Below, piece after piece: positions 1-5,724 of a stretch of 5,941 nt of DNA (position 1 is the first letter of the stretch; each line of letters opens with the position of its first letter). The notes beneath the pieces are model-generated. The model was not told where the DNA came from, made no database searches, and saw nothing but the letters and a program-made list of their open reading frames with translations. Source of the stretch: an uncultured Roseburia sp. (GTDB lineage: Bacteria > Bacillota > Clostridia > Lachnospirales > Lachnospiraceae); NCBI GenBank assembly GCA_947384095.1, contig CANDFU010000124.1, forward strand, positions 1 through 5,941, in the 5' to 3' direction. The translations under genes and the position numbers were made by a program.

Positions 1-1
1 A

Positions 2-670
2 GAGATTTTAAAAGACATCAGCCTCACGATAGACGGGCATTTTGTGGCGGTGACGGGGCCGAACGGAGGTGGAAAGTCCACCCTCGCAAAAATCGTTGCC
101 GGTATACTTGTGCCTTCCGGCGGGCAGATTCTGCTGGACGGGGAGGATATTACAGGACTTTCCGTCACAGAGCGTGCGCGGCGCGGCGTCAGTTATGCGT
201 TTCAGCAGCCGGTGCAGTTTAAAGGGCTGACAGTCAAAGATCTGATTACGATCGCGGCCGGAAAGAAGATGACAGTCCCGGAGATCTGTGAGATTCTCTC
301 GGAGGTGGGACTTTGCGCCAGGGAATACGTGGACCGCGAAATGAACGGCAGCCTTTCGGGCGGTGAATTAAAACGGATTGAGATCGCGATGATTATCGCG
401 CGCGGCACGAAGCTTTCGATTTTTGATGAGCCGGAAGCGGGGATTGATCTGTGGAGTTTCCAGAGCCTGATCAAAGTGTTTGAGAAAATGCGCCGTGAGA
501 TCAACGGCACGATTCTGATTATTTCACACCAGGAGCGTATTCTCGATATCGCGGATAAGATTATCGTGATTGCGGACGGGCAGGTCAGAACAGCCGGCAG
601 CAGGGCAGAAGTGCTTCCGGAGCTGCTGCACACGGCGGATGCATGTCCGACGCTGACGGATAAGATATAG
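2..670 (+). CDS. sufC: Fe-S cluster assembly ATPase, SufC family (5' end missing)
   Basis: ABC-type ATPase expected to power Fe-S cluster assembly on the SufB-like scaffold encoded just downstream; cytosolic, with no membrane partner in view. The open frame runs in from the left edge (EILKDISLTIDG...), so the GTG at 44 is internal and roughly 15-20 N-terminal residues are missing. Visible in order: Walker A GPNGGGKST (56-82), a Q-loop in YAFQQP, the ABC signature LSGGE (353-367), Walker B LSIFDEPEAGID (from 413) and the switch histidine in ISHQE (527-529). All catalytic motifs are intact. The signature context and the pairing with a SufB/SufD protein favour SufC over a transporter ATPase. The Walker A reads GGGKS where classical SufC has GSGKS, and the D-loop EAGID differs from classical SufC; I read this as the compact clostridial/archaeal (SMS-like) branch. 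The TAG stop lies against the next gene's ribosome site. Confidence 0.9.
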   Translation, partial: EILKDISLTIDGHFVAVTGPNGGGKSTLAKIVAGILVPSGGQILLDGEDITGLSVTERARRGVSYAFQQPVQFKGLTVKDLITIAAGKKMTVPEICEILSEVGLCAREYVDREMNGSLSGGELKRIEIAMIIARGTKLSIFDEPEAGIDLWSFQSLIKVFEKMRREINGTILIISHQERILDIADKIIVIADGQVRTAGSRAEVLPELLHTADACPTLTDKI

Positions 671-686
671 GAGGGCGGGAATTGCG

Positions 687-1604
687 ATGGATCTGATACA
701 GAAAAATTTGCTGGAGCAGGTTGCGGGCCTGCATGAGGTACCGGAAGGCGCCTATCACATACGGGCAGACGGAGAAAAGTTGGGCCGGAATACGACAGCC
801 AATATTGACATTGTGTCCAAAACGGACAAGGACGGGATTGATATTATTATAAAACCGGGAACGGTAAACGAGAGTGTTCATATTCCGGTGCTGCTGAGTA
901 AAAGCGGGCTGCAGGAGAGCGTGTATAACGATTTTTTTATCGGTGAAGGCGCCGATGTCACGATCGTGGCGGGATGCGGAATCCACAACTGCGGTGTGGA
1001 TACATCAAAACACGAGGGCATCCACACGTTTTATCTTGAAAAGAATGCCCGGGTGCGCTATGTAGAGCGCCACTATGGCGAGGGGGACGGGAACGGAGCG
1101 AATGTCATGAATCCGCAGACCGTGGTTCATTTAAAAGAAGGGGCGCATATGGAGATGGAGACGACCCAGATTAAGGGGATCGATTCGACGGTCAGGGTGA
1201 CAAAAGGTGATCTGGCCGAAGGAGCGTCTCTGGAGATTCGTGAGAAGATCATGACGCACGGGAAGCAGTATGCAAAGACAGACTTTTCCGTCGATATGAA
1301 CGGAAGGGATTCACGTGTGAATTTGATTTCCCGTTCCGTGGCAAAAGGGAAGTCAAAGCAGGAATTTTTTTCCGTGATCAACGGAAATGCGGCCTGCGCC
1401 GGACACAGTGAGTGTGATGCGATTATTATGGACGAGGCGTGCGTGACGGCGAGCCCGCAGCTTACGGCGAACGATATCGACGCAAATCTGATTCATGAGG
1501 CCGCAATCGGGAAGATTGCAGGGGAACAGCTGGTCAAGCTGATGACGCTGGGGCTCGATGAAAAAGAGGCGGAAGAGCAGATTATCAATGGATTTCTGAA
1601 ATAA
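687..1604 (+). CDS. sufB: SufB/SufD-family Fe-S scaffold protein (compact, SMS-like)
   Basis: Scaffold partner of the ATPase upstream, on which Fe-S clusters are assembled. At 305 residues it is much shorter than classical SufB (about 480-500) or SufD (about 420), and covers essentially the beta-helix core plus the C-terminal helices. The C-terminal block is diagnostic: GHSECDAIIMD (239-249), then IHEAAIGKIAGEQL (269-282) and a closing NGFLK. C243 aligns by eye with the E. coli SufB acceptor cysteine (C405), and E271 in HEAA with SufB E434; SufD has histidine-type changes here, so this is the SufB-like form. A second cysteine group, AGCGIHNCGVDTSKHEGIH (95-113; C97, C102), is typical of compact clostridial/archaeal members and absent from classical SufB as I recall it. 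Further cysteines are C237 and C252. ATG 687 follows AGGAGG (669-674), a rather long 12-base spacing; no better start is in frame. A terminator follows directly. Confidence 0.9.
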   Translation: MDLIQKNLLEQVAGLHEVPEGAYHIRADGEKLGRNTTANIDIVSKTDKDGIDIIIKPGTVNESVHIPVLLSKSGLQESVYNDFFIGEGADVTIVAGCGIHNCGVDTSKHEGIHTFYLEKNARVRYVERHYGEGDGNGANVMNPQTVVHLKEGAHMEMETTQIKGIDSTVRVTKGDLAEGASLEIREKIMTHGKQYAKTDFSVDMNGRDSRVNLISRSVAKGKSKQEFFSVINGNAACAGHSECDAIIMDEACVTASPQLTANDIDANLIHEAAIGKIAGEQLVKLMTLGLDEKEAEEQIINGFLK

Positions 1605-1607
1605 AAA

Positions 1608-1660
1608 AAGTGCCTGCAAATTAGCCGACAGGAACTAATTTGAGGCACTTGCTTTTTATT
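1608..1660 (+). terminator. Rho-independent terminator of the suf operon, possibly bidirectional
   Basis: Four bases after the sufB stop, bases 1608-1624 pair with 1635-1650: a 16-bp stem with one unpaired base, a 10-base loop, then GCTTTTTATTTT. The 5' side is preceded by seven A (1603-1609), so the same hairpin could also stop leftward transcripts arriving from the gene at 1836-2243. Confidence 0.88.
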
Positions 1661-1835
1661 TTGAAAGTTCCCAGACGTTTACCATCGGGAGTCCACACTT
1701 TTGCTGCGGACTCCGCGCGGCGCGGGCCGGTAAGGCTGGCTGCGTGCATCCGCCGGAGGCTCACAGGAAACTCTCTTTCATACATGGCGGCGCCGGAATG
1801 GCCGGCATGCAGGTTTACTTTGAGATGAAGAATCC
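1651..1835. other. Intergenic stretch between suf terminator and leftward gene; no supported gene
   Basis: This 185-base stretch separates the suf terminator from the stop codon of the leftward gene. A leftward frame stays open through it and ends TAA at 1621-1623 inside the terminator hairpin, but its only local ATG (1785-1783) has no ribosome site and the peptide is not recognised. It contains small inverted repeats: GGAGTCC/GGACTCC (1688-1694 with 1708-1714, 13-base loop) and a GCCGG/CCGGC hairpin (1792-1806). Neither is followed by a T run, so neither is a good terminator. It may be a structured 3' UTR of the leftward gene or decayed sequence. Confidence 0.4.
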
Positions 1836-2243
1836 TTAGGATTTTTTCCCTTCTTCGAGAAAGCGCATGCGGTTGTCTTCGCCCTTCTGGGCTTTGCCGT
1901 GTCCGGACATCCCGGATTGCTTGAGGCATCTGGAGCAGAGGCTGCCGAAAAGGATGGGAGTGCCGCAATTCTGGCACTTTCCAGTAATGCGTGTGTTGAG
2001 ACGGTCATCTTTGTATTCAATCCGTCCTTCCTTGATCCACTGCTTGACCTGTTGGCGCGGGATGTTAAATTCTTCTGCAACATCGTATTCTGTAACATCG
2101 TTCTCCCTGATAAATTCTTTTACCTGAGAGAAGAGCTTATGGTTCTGACAGGCGGGGCAGACAGTATCGGTGTAGGTAGAGGGCAAGGGGCGTCTGCACA
2201 ATTCACAGTAGTGGTAGTTACCAAAAAGATTATTTGGTTCCAT
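1836..2243 (-). CDS. Zinc-ribbon / helix-turn-helix / zinc-ribbon protein, YvyF-like
   Basis: 135 residues. Two treble-cleft or zinc-ribbon knuckle pairs bracket a helix-turn-helix-like centre: C13-x2-C16 and C29-x2-C32 at the N-terminus, a helical segment DVAEEFNIPRQQVKQWIKEG (about 54-73), then C90-x2-C93 (CQNCGTP) and C103-x2-C106 (LCSRC). The layout, and the phrase 'C-x2-CGT-I-x2-G-x-LC-x2-C', match what I know of the B. subtilis YvyF family (flagellar operon protein TIGR03826), whose role is not settled; DNA or RNA binding is an inference from the HTH. The last ~25 residues (from about Q109) are charged and probably disordered. The start is ATG 2243: AGGAGGT lies 7 bases upstream, whereas an in-frame GTG at 2252 overlaps that site and is rejected. 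No flagellar gene is in the window. An extended -10 promoter precedes it. Confidence 0.85.
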   Translation of the reverse strand: MEPNNLFGNYHYCELCRRPLPSTYTDTVCPACQNHKLFSQVKEFIRENDVTEYDVAEEFNIPRQQVKQWIKEGRIEYKDDRLNTRITGKCQNCGTPILFGSLCSRCLKQSGMSGHGKAQKGEDNRMRFLEEGKKS

Positions 2244-2250
2244 GTAAAAC

Positions 2251-2257
2251 ACCTCCT
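2251..2257 (-). promoter_or_regulatory. Ribosome binding site that fixes the start of the zinc-ribbon gene
   Basis: Leftward strand reads AGGAGGT, seven bases before ATG 2243. It overlaps the alternative GTG codon at 2252-2250, which therefore cannot be the start. Confidence 0.85.
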
Positions 2258-2278
2258 ATGATGAATTTGTCTTTTCCT

Positions 2279-2307
2279 ATTATAGCACGAAAGTCCTGGT
2301 ATGAAAA
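2279..2307 (-). promoter_or_regulatory. Sigma-A type promoter of the zinc-ribbon gene
   Basis: Leftward -10 TATAAT (2284-2279) preceded by TGC, giving an extended -10 TGCTATAAT. The -35 candidate TTTTCA (2307-2302) is 17 bases upstream. The predicted start near 2272 gives a leader of about 28 bases containing the AGGAGGT site. Confidence 0.75.
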
Positions 2308-2329
2308 GAAAAAAGTAGGAAGGTATAAA
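2301..2329 (+). promoter_or_regulatory. Probable promoter of glutamate racemase
   Basis: TATAAA (2324-2329, followed by AT-rich sequence) with ATGAAA (2301-2306, four of six matches to TTGACA) 17 bases upstream. The -35 overlaps the -35 of the divergent promoter almost base for base. Predicted start near 2336. Confidence 0.5.
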
Positions 2330-2348
2330 ATTCTGCCCATGGGAAAAA

Positions 2349-2363
2349 ATGTAAACGATGGCT
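2349..2363 (+). promoter_or_regulatory. cre-like site in the racemase leader
   Basis: Bases 2349-2363 (ATGTAAACGATGGCT) fit the relaxed CcpA site WTGNAANCGNWNNCW at every position, and 12 of 14 positions of TGWAANCGNTNWCA. It lies between the predicted transcription start and the ribosome site, where a bound repressor would act as a roadblock. No CcpA gene is visible, so function is only inferred. Confidence 0.3.
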
Positions 2364-2379
2364 GAAAACGGAGGTTTTT

Positions 2380-3153
2380 ATGGATAAAAGGATGCATCCC
2401 ATCGGTATTTTTGATTCCGGAGTCGGCGGGATCAGCGTACTGCGGGAACTGGTGGCTTTGATGCCGGAAGAAGATTATATTTTTTTTGGAGATTCCAGAA
2501 ACGCGCCGTATGGCACAAAGGCGCTTGGAGAAGTGCAAAAGCTTGCCTGTGCAAGCGCGGAACATCTGCTGGCAAAAGGCGTGAAGGCGCTTGTGGTGGC
2601 ATGCAACACAGCGACGAGCGCGGCGATACAGATTTTGCGGAACAGATATCCTTATATGCCGGTGGTGGGGATTGAACCGGCGTTAAAGCCTGCGGTGTTG
2701 TCAAAAGAGCATCCGCGCATTCTTGTAATGGCGACGCCGATGACGCTGCGGGAAGAAAAGTTTCACCAGCTGATGATGAAATATGAGGAGGAAGCCGTGA
2801 TTATACCGATGCCCTGTCCGGGGCTGATGGAGTTTGTGGAGAGAGGGGAGTTGTGCGGGCCCGGGATTGAGAAGTTTCTGAGGGATTTGTTCTGCGCGCA
2901 CCTTAATAAGCCGGTGGACTGTGTTGTTCTGGGCTGTACGCATTATCCTTTTGTCAGGCCGGTTATACAGAAGATGCTTGGGAGCGGCACGGCGGTGTTT
3001 GACGGGGGAAAGGGGACGGCAAGGGAGACGAAACGCCGCCTTGCGGAGTGCGGTCTGCTCAGAGCGTCCGGTCGGCGGGGGAGTGTGCTTATTGAAAACA
3101 GCCTCAATACGGAGGAGATCCGGAGGCTTGGACGCTTTCTTCTGGAAATATAA
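2380..3153 (+). CDS. murI: Glutamate racemase
   Basis: Interconverts L- and D-glutamate in the cytoplasm, supplying D-glutamate for peptidoglycan, by a cofactor-independent two-base mechanism. The 257-residue length is normal for the family. Visible motifs: the N-terminal FDSGVGG (11-17, with D12 and S13), the NAPYG loop (41-45), the first catalytic cysteine in VVACNTATSAA (C75) and the second in LGCTHYPFV (C186, H188). The middle strand reads VMATPMTLREEKF, where many homologues have an AT-x-GT-x2-S-x2-Y pattern, and the late D-S/G motif reads FDGGKG; the core catalytic set is nevertheless complete. ATG 2380 has GGAGG (2370-2374) five bases upstream. The gene stands alone, divergent from the zinc-ribbon gene and convergent with the glp operon, without an obvious terminator of its own in the ~60 bases after the stop. 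It could be a second racemase in this genome. Confidence 0.94.
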   Translation: MDKRMHPIGIFDSGVGGISVLRELVALMPEEDYIFFGDSRNAPYGTKALGEVQKLACASAEHLLAKGVKALVVACNTATSAAIQILRNRYPYMPVVGIEPALKPAVLSKEHPRILVMATPMTLREEKFHQLMMKYEEEAVIIPMPCPGLMEFVERGELCGPGIEKFLRDLFCAHLNKPVDCVVLGCTHYPFVRPVIQKMLGSGTAVFDGGKGTARETKRRLAECGLLRASGRRGSVLIENSLNTEEIRRLGRFLLEI

Positions 3154-3221
3154 AGAAAAACAATAAAATATTAAAGAAATCTAAATTGTCCGGAATGTTT
3201 TTTTAGAAAGCTTTTCGAAAA

Positions 3222-3255
3222 TTGACACACTCCGTACATATTTCTTTCGTATACT
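3222..3255 (+). promoter_or_regulatory. Promoter-like element with an over-long spacer
   Basis: Perfect -35 TTGACA (3222-3227) and a five-of-six -10 TATACT (3250-3255), but 22 bases apart instead of about 17, and with no TG extension. As it stands it should be weak, or need a protein that distorts the DNA. Predicted start about 3262. No open gene follows in this direction before the hairpin at 3403. Confidence 0.4.
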
Positions 3256-3270
3256 TATTTCATCGAAAGA
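3243..3270. repeat. Inverted repeat bracketing the -10 box
   Basis: TCTTTCG (3243-3249) and CGAAAGA (3264-3270) are exact reverse complements, 14 bases apart, with TATACT between them. This would suit an operator. The right arm can instead pair with CTTTCGA (3350-3356) in the transcript. Confidence 0.45.
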
Positions 3271-3441
3271 GGCAGACGTTTTTCAAATCAGGGGGAAGAC
3301 GTCGGAACGGGGTCGGGGCATGGAATAAAGGCTGTGTTTCCGACAGTGGCTTTCGAGATTGTTTCCTTTATAAAGATTAACATTTTCATAACTAAACTCC
3401 TCAGGAAAACCCCGGAAACATGTTGTTTCCGGGGTTTTCCT
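3262..3441 (+). ncRNA. Candidate small structured RNA or structured murI 3' UTR
   Basis: If transcription starts near 3262, the RNA begins with TCGAAAG (3263-3269), which pairs exactly with CTTTCGA (3350-3356). Inside lies GTCGGAA (3301-3307) pairing with TTCCGAC (3338-3344), and a competing GACGT/ACGTC pair (3275-3279 with 3299-3303) that shares bases 3301-3303. The RNA would end at the hairpin at 3403-3441, about 180 bases long. No known RNA family was recognised; 6S, SRP, tmRNA and common riboswitch cores were looked for by eye. It could equally be the tail of the murI message. Confidence 0.3.
3403..3441. terminator. Bidirectional terminator between glpP and the rightward transcript
   Basis: Bases 3403-3420 and 3424-3441 are perfect reverse complements: 18 bp with a three-base loop. 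The GC-rich inner part (CCCCGGAAACA) is followed by TTTTCCT on both strands, so a U run follows the core stem whichever way it is read. It lies 20 bases after the glpP stop and would also end any rightward transcript from murI or from the promoter near 3222. Confidence 0.82.
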
Positions 3442-3461
3442 ATGTCGGTTCGGTATTTGTT

Positions 3462-4028
3462 TTACAGGAACCATACTTTTTCATTTGTGGATGAGATGCT
3501 CGTCACACCGGCGTCCAGGAGTGCCATGACGTCTTCTTTGTCGCTGACAAGCCCCCCGGCGATTACGGGAACCGGGGAGAGCCGGACGATTTTTCGGACG
3601 ATTTTCGGCATCATGGCGGGGAGGATCTCGACAAAATCGGGGCGGGCGCTTCTGATCTGCCGGTCGATTGTCTCATATGCCATCGAGTCTATGACAAACA
3701 GGCGCAGGATGGTGTAAAGCCCGAGCTCACGCGCCCGTTTGATGAGCGCTGGTTTTGTCGTGATAATACCGTCCGCCTGGGTATATTTTTTCAGAAAGTC
3801 CACTGCGATTTCCTTAGAACTGAGGCCCTGGATGAGATCCAGGTGAACCATCGCTGTTTTTCCGGAAGCTTTTACAGCGGTCACGATATCGGGAATGGTT
3901 ACGATATCGCCGTAGAGGATAAAAACAATATGGCTGTCGCAGGAGAGGCATTTTTTTAATCCGTCATTGTCTTTGATTGCAGCGACAACAGGGGAATCTT
4001 CCAAGGCATCCATAAATTCTTTTTTCAT
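3462..4028 (-). CDS. glpP: Glycerol-3-phosphate responsive antiterminator GlpP
   Basis: RNA-binding antiterminator that, in its studied relatives, binds glycerol-3-phosphate and lets RNA polymerase pass a leader terminator of glp genes. The 188 residues match the family (about 180-190) and form a compact TIM-barrel-like fold. Visible family blocks: HLDLIQGLS (62-70), DGIITTK (86-92), RLFVIDS (109-115), IAGGLV (156-161) and the C-terminal SISSTNEKVWFL, matching the usual A(I/V)STS...LW ending. ATG 4028 follows GAGGT (4038-4034) by five bases, and that site overlaps the stop codon of the gene before it, so translation is probably coupled. As the last gene of the operon it is presumably controlled by its own activity; the leader it would act on lies upstream of the window's right edge. 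A strong hairpin follows 20 bases after the stop. Confidence 0.93.
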   Translation of the reverse strand: MKKEFMDALEDSPVVAAIKDNDGLKKCLSCDSHIVFILYGDIVTIPDIVTAVKASGKTAMVHLDLIQGLSSKEIAVDFLKKYTQADGIITTKPALIKRARELGLYTILRLFVIDSMAYETIDRQIRSARPDFVEILPAMMPKIVRKIVRLSPVPVIAGGLVSDKEDVMALLDAGVTSISSTNEKVWFL

Positions 4029-4031
4029 TTG

Positions 4032-4433
4032 TTACCTCGTTTCCTCCGGCACGGCTGCGACATTTCCTGCCGCGACGACGGGGACGCCGGTTCCTGCGGC
4101 GTCTTTAAGGATAAGGTCGCCGATTTTTACGGGAGCGGTGACGGCAATGCCGCGGAGTGCGGCGACGCAGTCAGAGATTTTTTCTTTTGGGATATCCGAG
4201 GCTGTTTTTACGTTTACCATCGGCGCGGCGCCGCCGTTTACGCGGACGGCCGTCGTCACGATGCGCGTCGGATCTGTGACTTCTTTCCTGGCATAGGCAT
4301 CGCCTTTGGCGCAGGTGTTTCCGGCGACGGATACGATTTCACGGCGTCCGGGGACATCCTGTAATGTGACGGTAATCGGACAGCCTAAAGGACAGCCGAT
4401 GCATGTTAATTCCTGTTTATAAGTGTCTGACAT
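4032..4433 (-). CDS. DUF1667 cysteine-motif protein, probable electron-transfer subunit
   Basis: 133 residues, no signal peptide or membrane segment seen. The N-terminus carries a metal-binding signature TCIGCPLGC (C11, C14, C18) with a fourth cysteine in GNTCAKGDAYA (C41), spaced like the N-terminal Fe-S domain of molybdopterin oxidoreductases; a [4Fe-4S] centre or zinc is inferred. The following segment KEVTDPTRIVTTAVRVNGG is typical of DUF1667. Its genomic place, between an FAD oxidoreductase and glpP, recurs in clostridial glp clusters, and suggests it fills the role of the missing GlpC-type Fe-S subunit. That role is not demonstrated as far as I know. ATG 4433 follows GGAGG by six bases; 14 bases separate it from the gene before, and 3 bases from glpP. 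Confidence 0.9.
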   Translation of the reverse strand: MSDTYKQELTCIGCPLGCPITVTLQDVPGRREIVSVAGNTCAKGDAYARKEVTDPTRIVTTAVRVNGGAAPMVNVKTASDIPKEKISDCVAALRGIAVTAPVKIGDLILKDAAGTGVPVVAAGNVAAVPEETR

Positions 4434-4447
4434 AGTAGTCCTCCATT

Positions 4448-5722
4448 CTAGGCTTTCTCAATCCGGATGGCGATCTGTTTCAGATCCGGATAAAGGGCAA
4501 GTTCTTTTCTGTGTAAAATGACCTGCTCCATCTCGCCGGGCGCCATGACAGGGCGTTTTCGTCTGGATGTGGGTTTGCCGTCATAGCAGACGGTAATGGC
4601 GTGATTGCGATAGACGCCGTCTACGCGGAAACGGACAGTGACGGTATCATCCATTTCGGCGGGATTAAGGAATGAGGGGACGGTATAGCGGATGCCGTTT
4701 TCCGCCACCAGTTCGATGATTCTTCCCGCATGTTCCGGTTTCCCTTTTAAGAGAAAACGGGCAGCGTTTTTTCCGGCTGCCGCGGCCTCCTGAGATACGT
4801 AATCGACCAGGTCATGGACGTGGAGTACATTTCCGCAGGCGAAAACGCCTTCTGCGCTGGTTTCCAGGGCATCGCTCACAACAGGGCCCGATGTGATGGG
4901 ATTTATATGGATTCCGGCACTGCGGCTCAGCTCGTTTTCGGGAATCAGGCCGCAGGAGAGAAGGAGTGTGTCGCATGTATAGCGCTCTTCGGTTCCTGGA
5001 ACCGGTCTGCCGTTCCCGTCCACCTGTGCAATCGTCACTGCTTCAACGCGCTCTTTTCCTTCGATATCGATGACGGTGTGGCTCAGTTTTAAGGGGATGC
5101 CGAAGTCGTCGAGGCATTGTACGATGTTACGCTTCAGGCCGCCGGAATAGGGCATGAGTTCTGCGACGACTTTTACCTTGGCCCCTTCCAGGGTCATGCG
5201 CCTTGCCATGATAAGGCCGATGTCGCCGGAGCCTAAGATGACGACCTCGCGCCCTGGCATGAAGCCTTCCATGTTTACGAGCCGTTGCGCGGTTCCGGCA
5301 GAAAAGATGCCGGCGGGGCGGAAGCCGGGGATATTTAAGGCGCCTCTGGGGCGTTCCCTGCAGCCCATCGCGAGAATGACGGCGCCGGCCGAAATCTGAA
5401 AAATGCCGTCTTCCCGGTTCATGGCGGTGACAACCTTTTGGTTATCCGCCACGGAAAAATCTACGACCATGGTATTCTTTTTACATGGAATGCCGCGTGA
5501 AAGCACCTGGTCGATAAAGCGGGCGGCGTATTCGGGCCCGGTCAGTTCTTCGCCGAAGGTGTGCAGACCGAAGCCATTGTGGATGCACTGGTTTAAGATG
5601 CCGCCAGGTTCTTTTTCGCGCTCAATGACGAGGATGTCGTCAATGCCGTTGTCCTTTGCGGAGACTGCGGCGGCAAGCCCGGCCGGTCCTCCGCCGATGA
5701 TGACTAAATCATGATAGATCAT
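4448..5722 (-). CDS. FAD/NAD(P)-dependent oxidoreductase of the glp cluster
   Basis: 424-residue flavoprotein of the pyridine nucleotide-disulphide reductase type, expected to partner the GlpA-like protein before it. Domains: N-terminal FAD Rossmann motif IIGGGPAGLAAA (8-19), the clade motif GGILNQCIHNGFG (40-52), the ILAMGCRERPR turn (116-126), a second Rossmann fold for NAD(P) with VILGSGDIGLIMA (161-173), and the C-terminal FAD motif GVFACGNVLHVHDLVDYVSQ (292-311). After about 335 comes a ~90-residue extension. C46 sits near where redox cysteines occur in relatives, but there is no C-x4-C disulphide pair, so a simple disulphide reductase is unlikely. It resembles the second subunit of HcnB/opine-oxidase-like and clostridial glp modules. 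ATG 5722 is the only plausible start; its ribosome site is 13 bases away and folded into a hairpin. Confidence 0.9.
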   Translation of the reverse strand: MIYHDLVIIGGGPAGLAAAVSAKDNGIDDILVIEREKEPGGILNQCIHNGFGLHTFGEELTGPEYAARFIDQVLSRGIPCKKNTMVVDFSVADNQKVVTAMNREDGIFQISAGAVILAMGCRERPRGALNIPGFRPAGIFSAGTAQRLVNMEGFMPGREVVILGSGDIGLIMARRMTLEGAKVKVVAELMPYSGGLKRNIVQCLDDFGIPLKLSHTVIDIEGKERVEAVTIAQVDGNGRPVPGTEERYTCDTLLLSCGLIPENELSRSAGIHINPITSGPVVSDALETSAEGVFACGNVLHVHDLVDYVSQEAAAAGKNAARFLLKGKPEHAGRIIELVAENGIRYTVPSFLNPAEMDDTVTVRFRVDGVYRNHAITVCYDGKPTSRRKRPVMAPGEMEQVILHRKELALYPDLKQIAIRIEKA

Positions 5723-5724
5723 AG

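Larger units (their letters stand above)
3154..3461. other. 308-base intergenic region between murI and glpP
   Basis: No convincing coding sequence on either strand; the ATG at 3320 opens only a two-codon frame (Met-Glu-stop). The first ~60 bases are AT-rich. After that come a 10-bp palindrome TTTTCGAAAA (3212-3221) abutting TTGACA, a TATACT box inside an inverted repeat, a G-rich patch (3291-3318) and a strong hairpin next to the end of glpP. The pieces are listed separately. Confidence 0.7.

Noticed and set aside
44..670. GTG at 44 as the start of the SufC-like gene
   Set aside because: The frame is open to the window edge and encodes the conserved EILKDISLTIDG segment before it; starting at 44 would cut the first strand before Walker A.
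2244..2252. GTG at 2252 as the start of the zinc-ribbon gene
   Set aside because: It overlaps the AGGAGGT ribosome site that serves ATG 2243.
3208..3223. CodY-box-like GCTTTTCGAAAATT
   Set aside because: The central W between the half sites is missing, so half-site spacing is wrong, and the left arm starts GC instead of AA.
3222..3255. MerR-type promoter (TTGACA followed by CTCCGTACAT, as in mer operators)
   Set aside because: MerR promoters have 19-20 base spacers with a dyad of the form CTCCGTAC/GTACGGAG; here the spacer is 22 and the right half is absent.
3291..3318. G-quadruplex in the G-rich patch
   Set aside because: Only three runs of four or more G are present; a fourth comparable run is lacking, so a stable four-layer quadruplex is unlikely.
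3344..3350. GCCACTG on the - strand, as in cobalamin riboswitches
   Set aside because: No B12 box or other conserved blocks nearby, and no downstream gene in that direction; a 7-base chance match.
3334..3717. Rightward open frame from GTG 3334
   Set aside because: It crosses the terminator hairpin and runs antisense through glpP, which has clear family motifs.
5403..5714. Long rightward open frames opposite the FAD oxidoreductase (also 4814-5092 and 5154-5399)
   Set aside because: Shadows of a GC-rich coding strand; no motifs and no plausible ribosome sites, while the opposite strand encodes a full flavoprotein.
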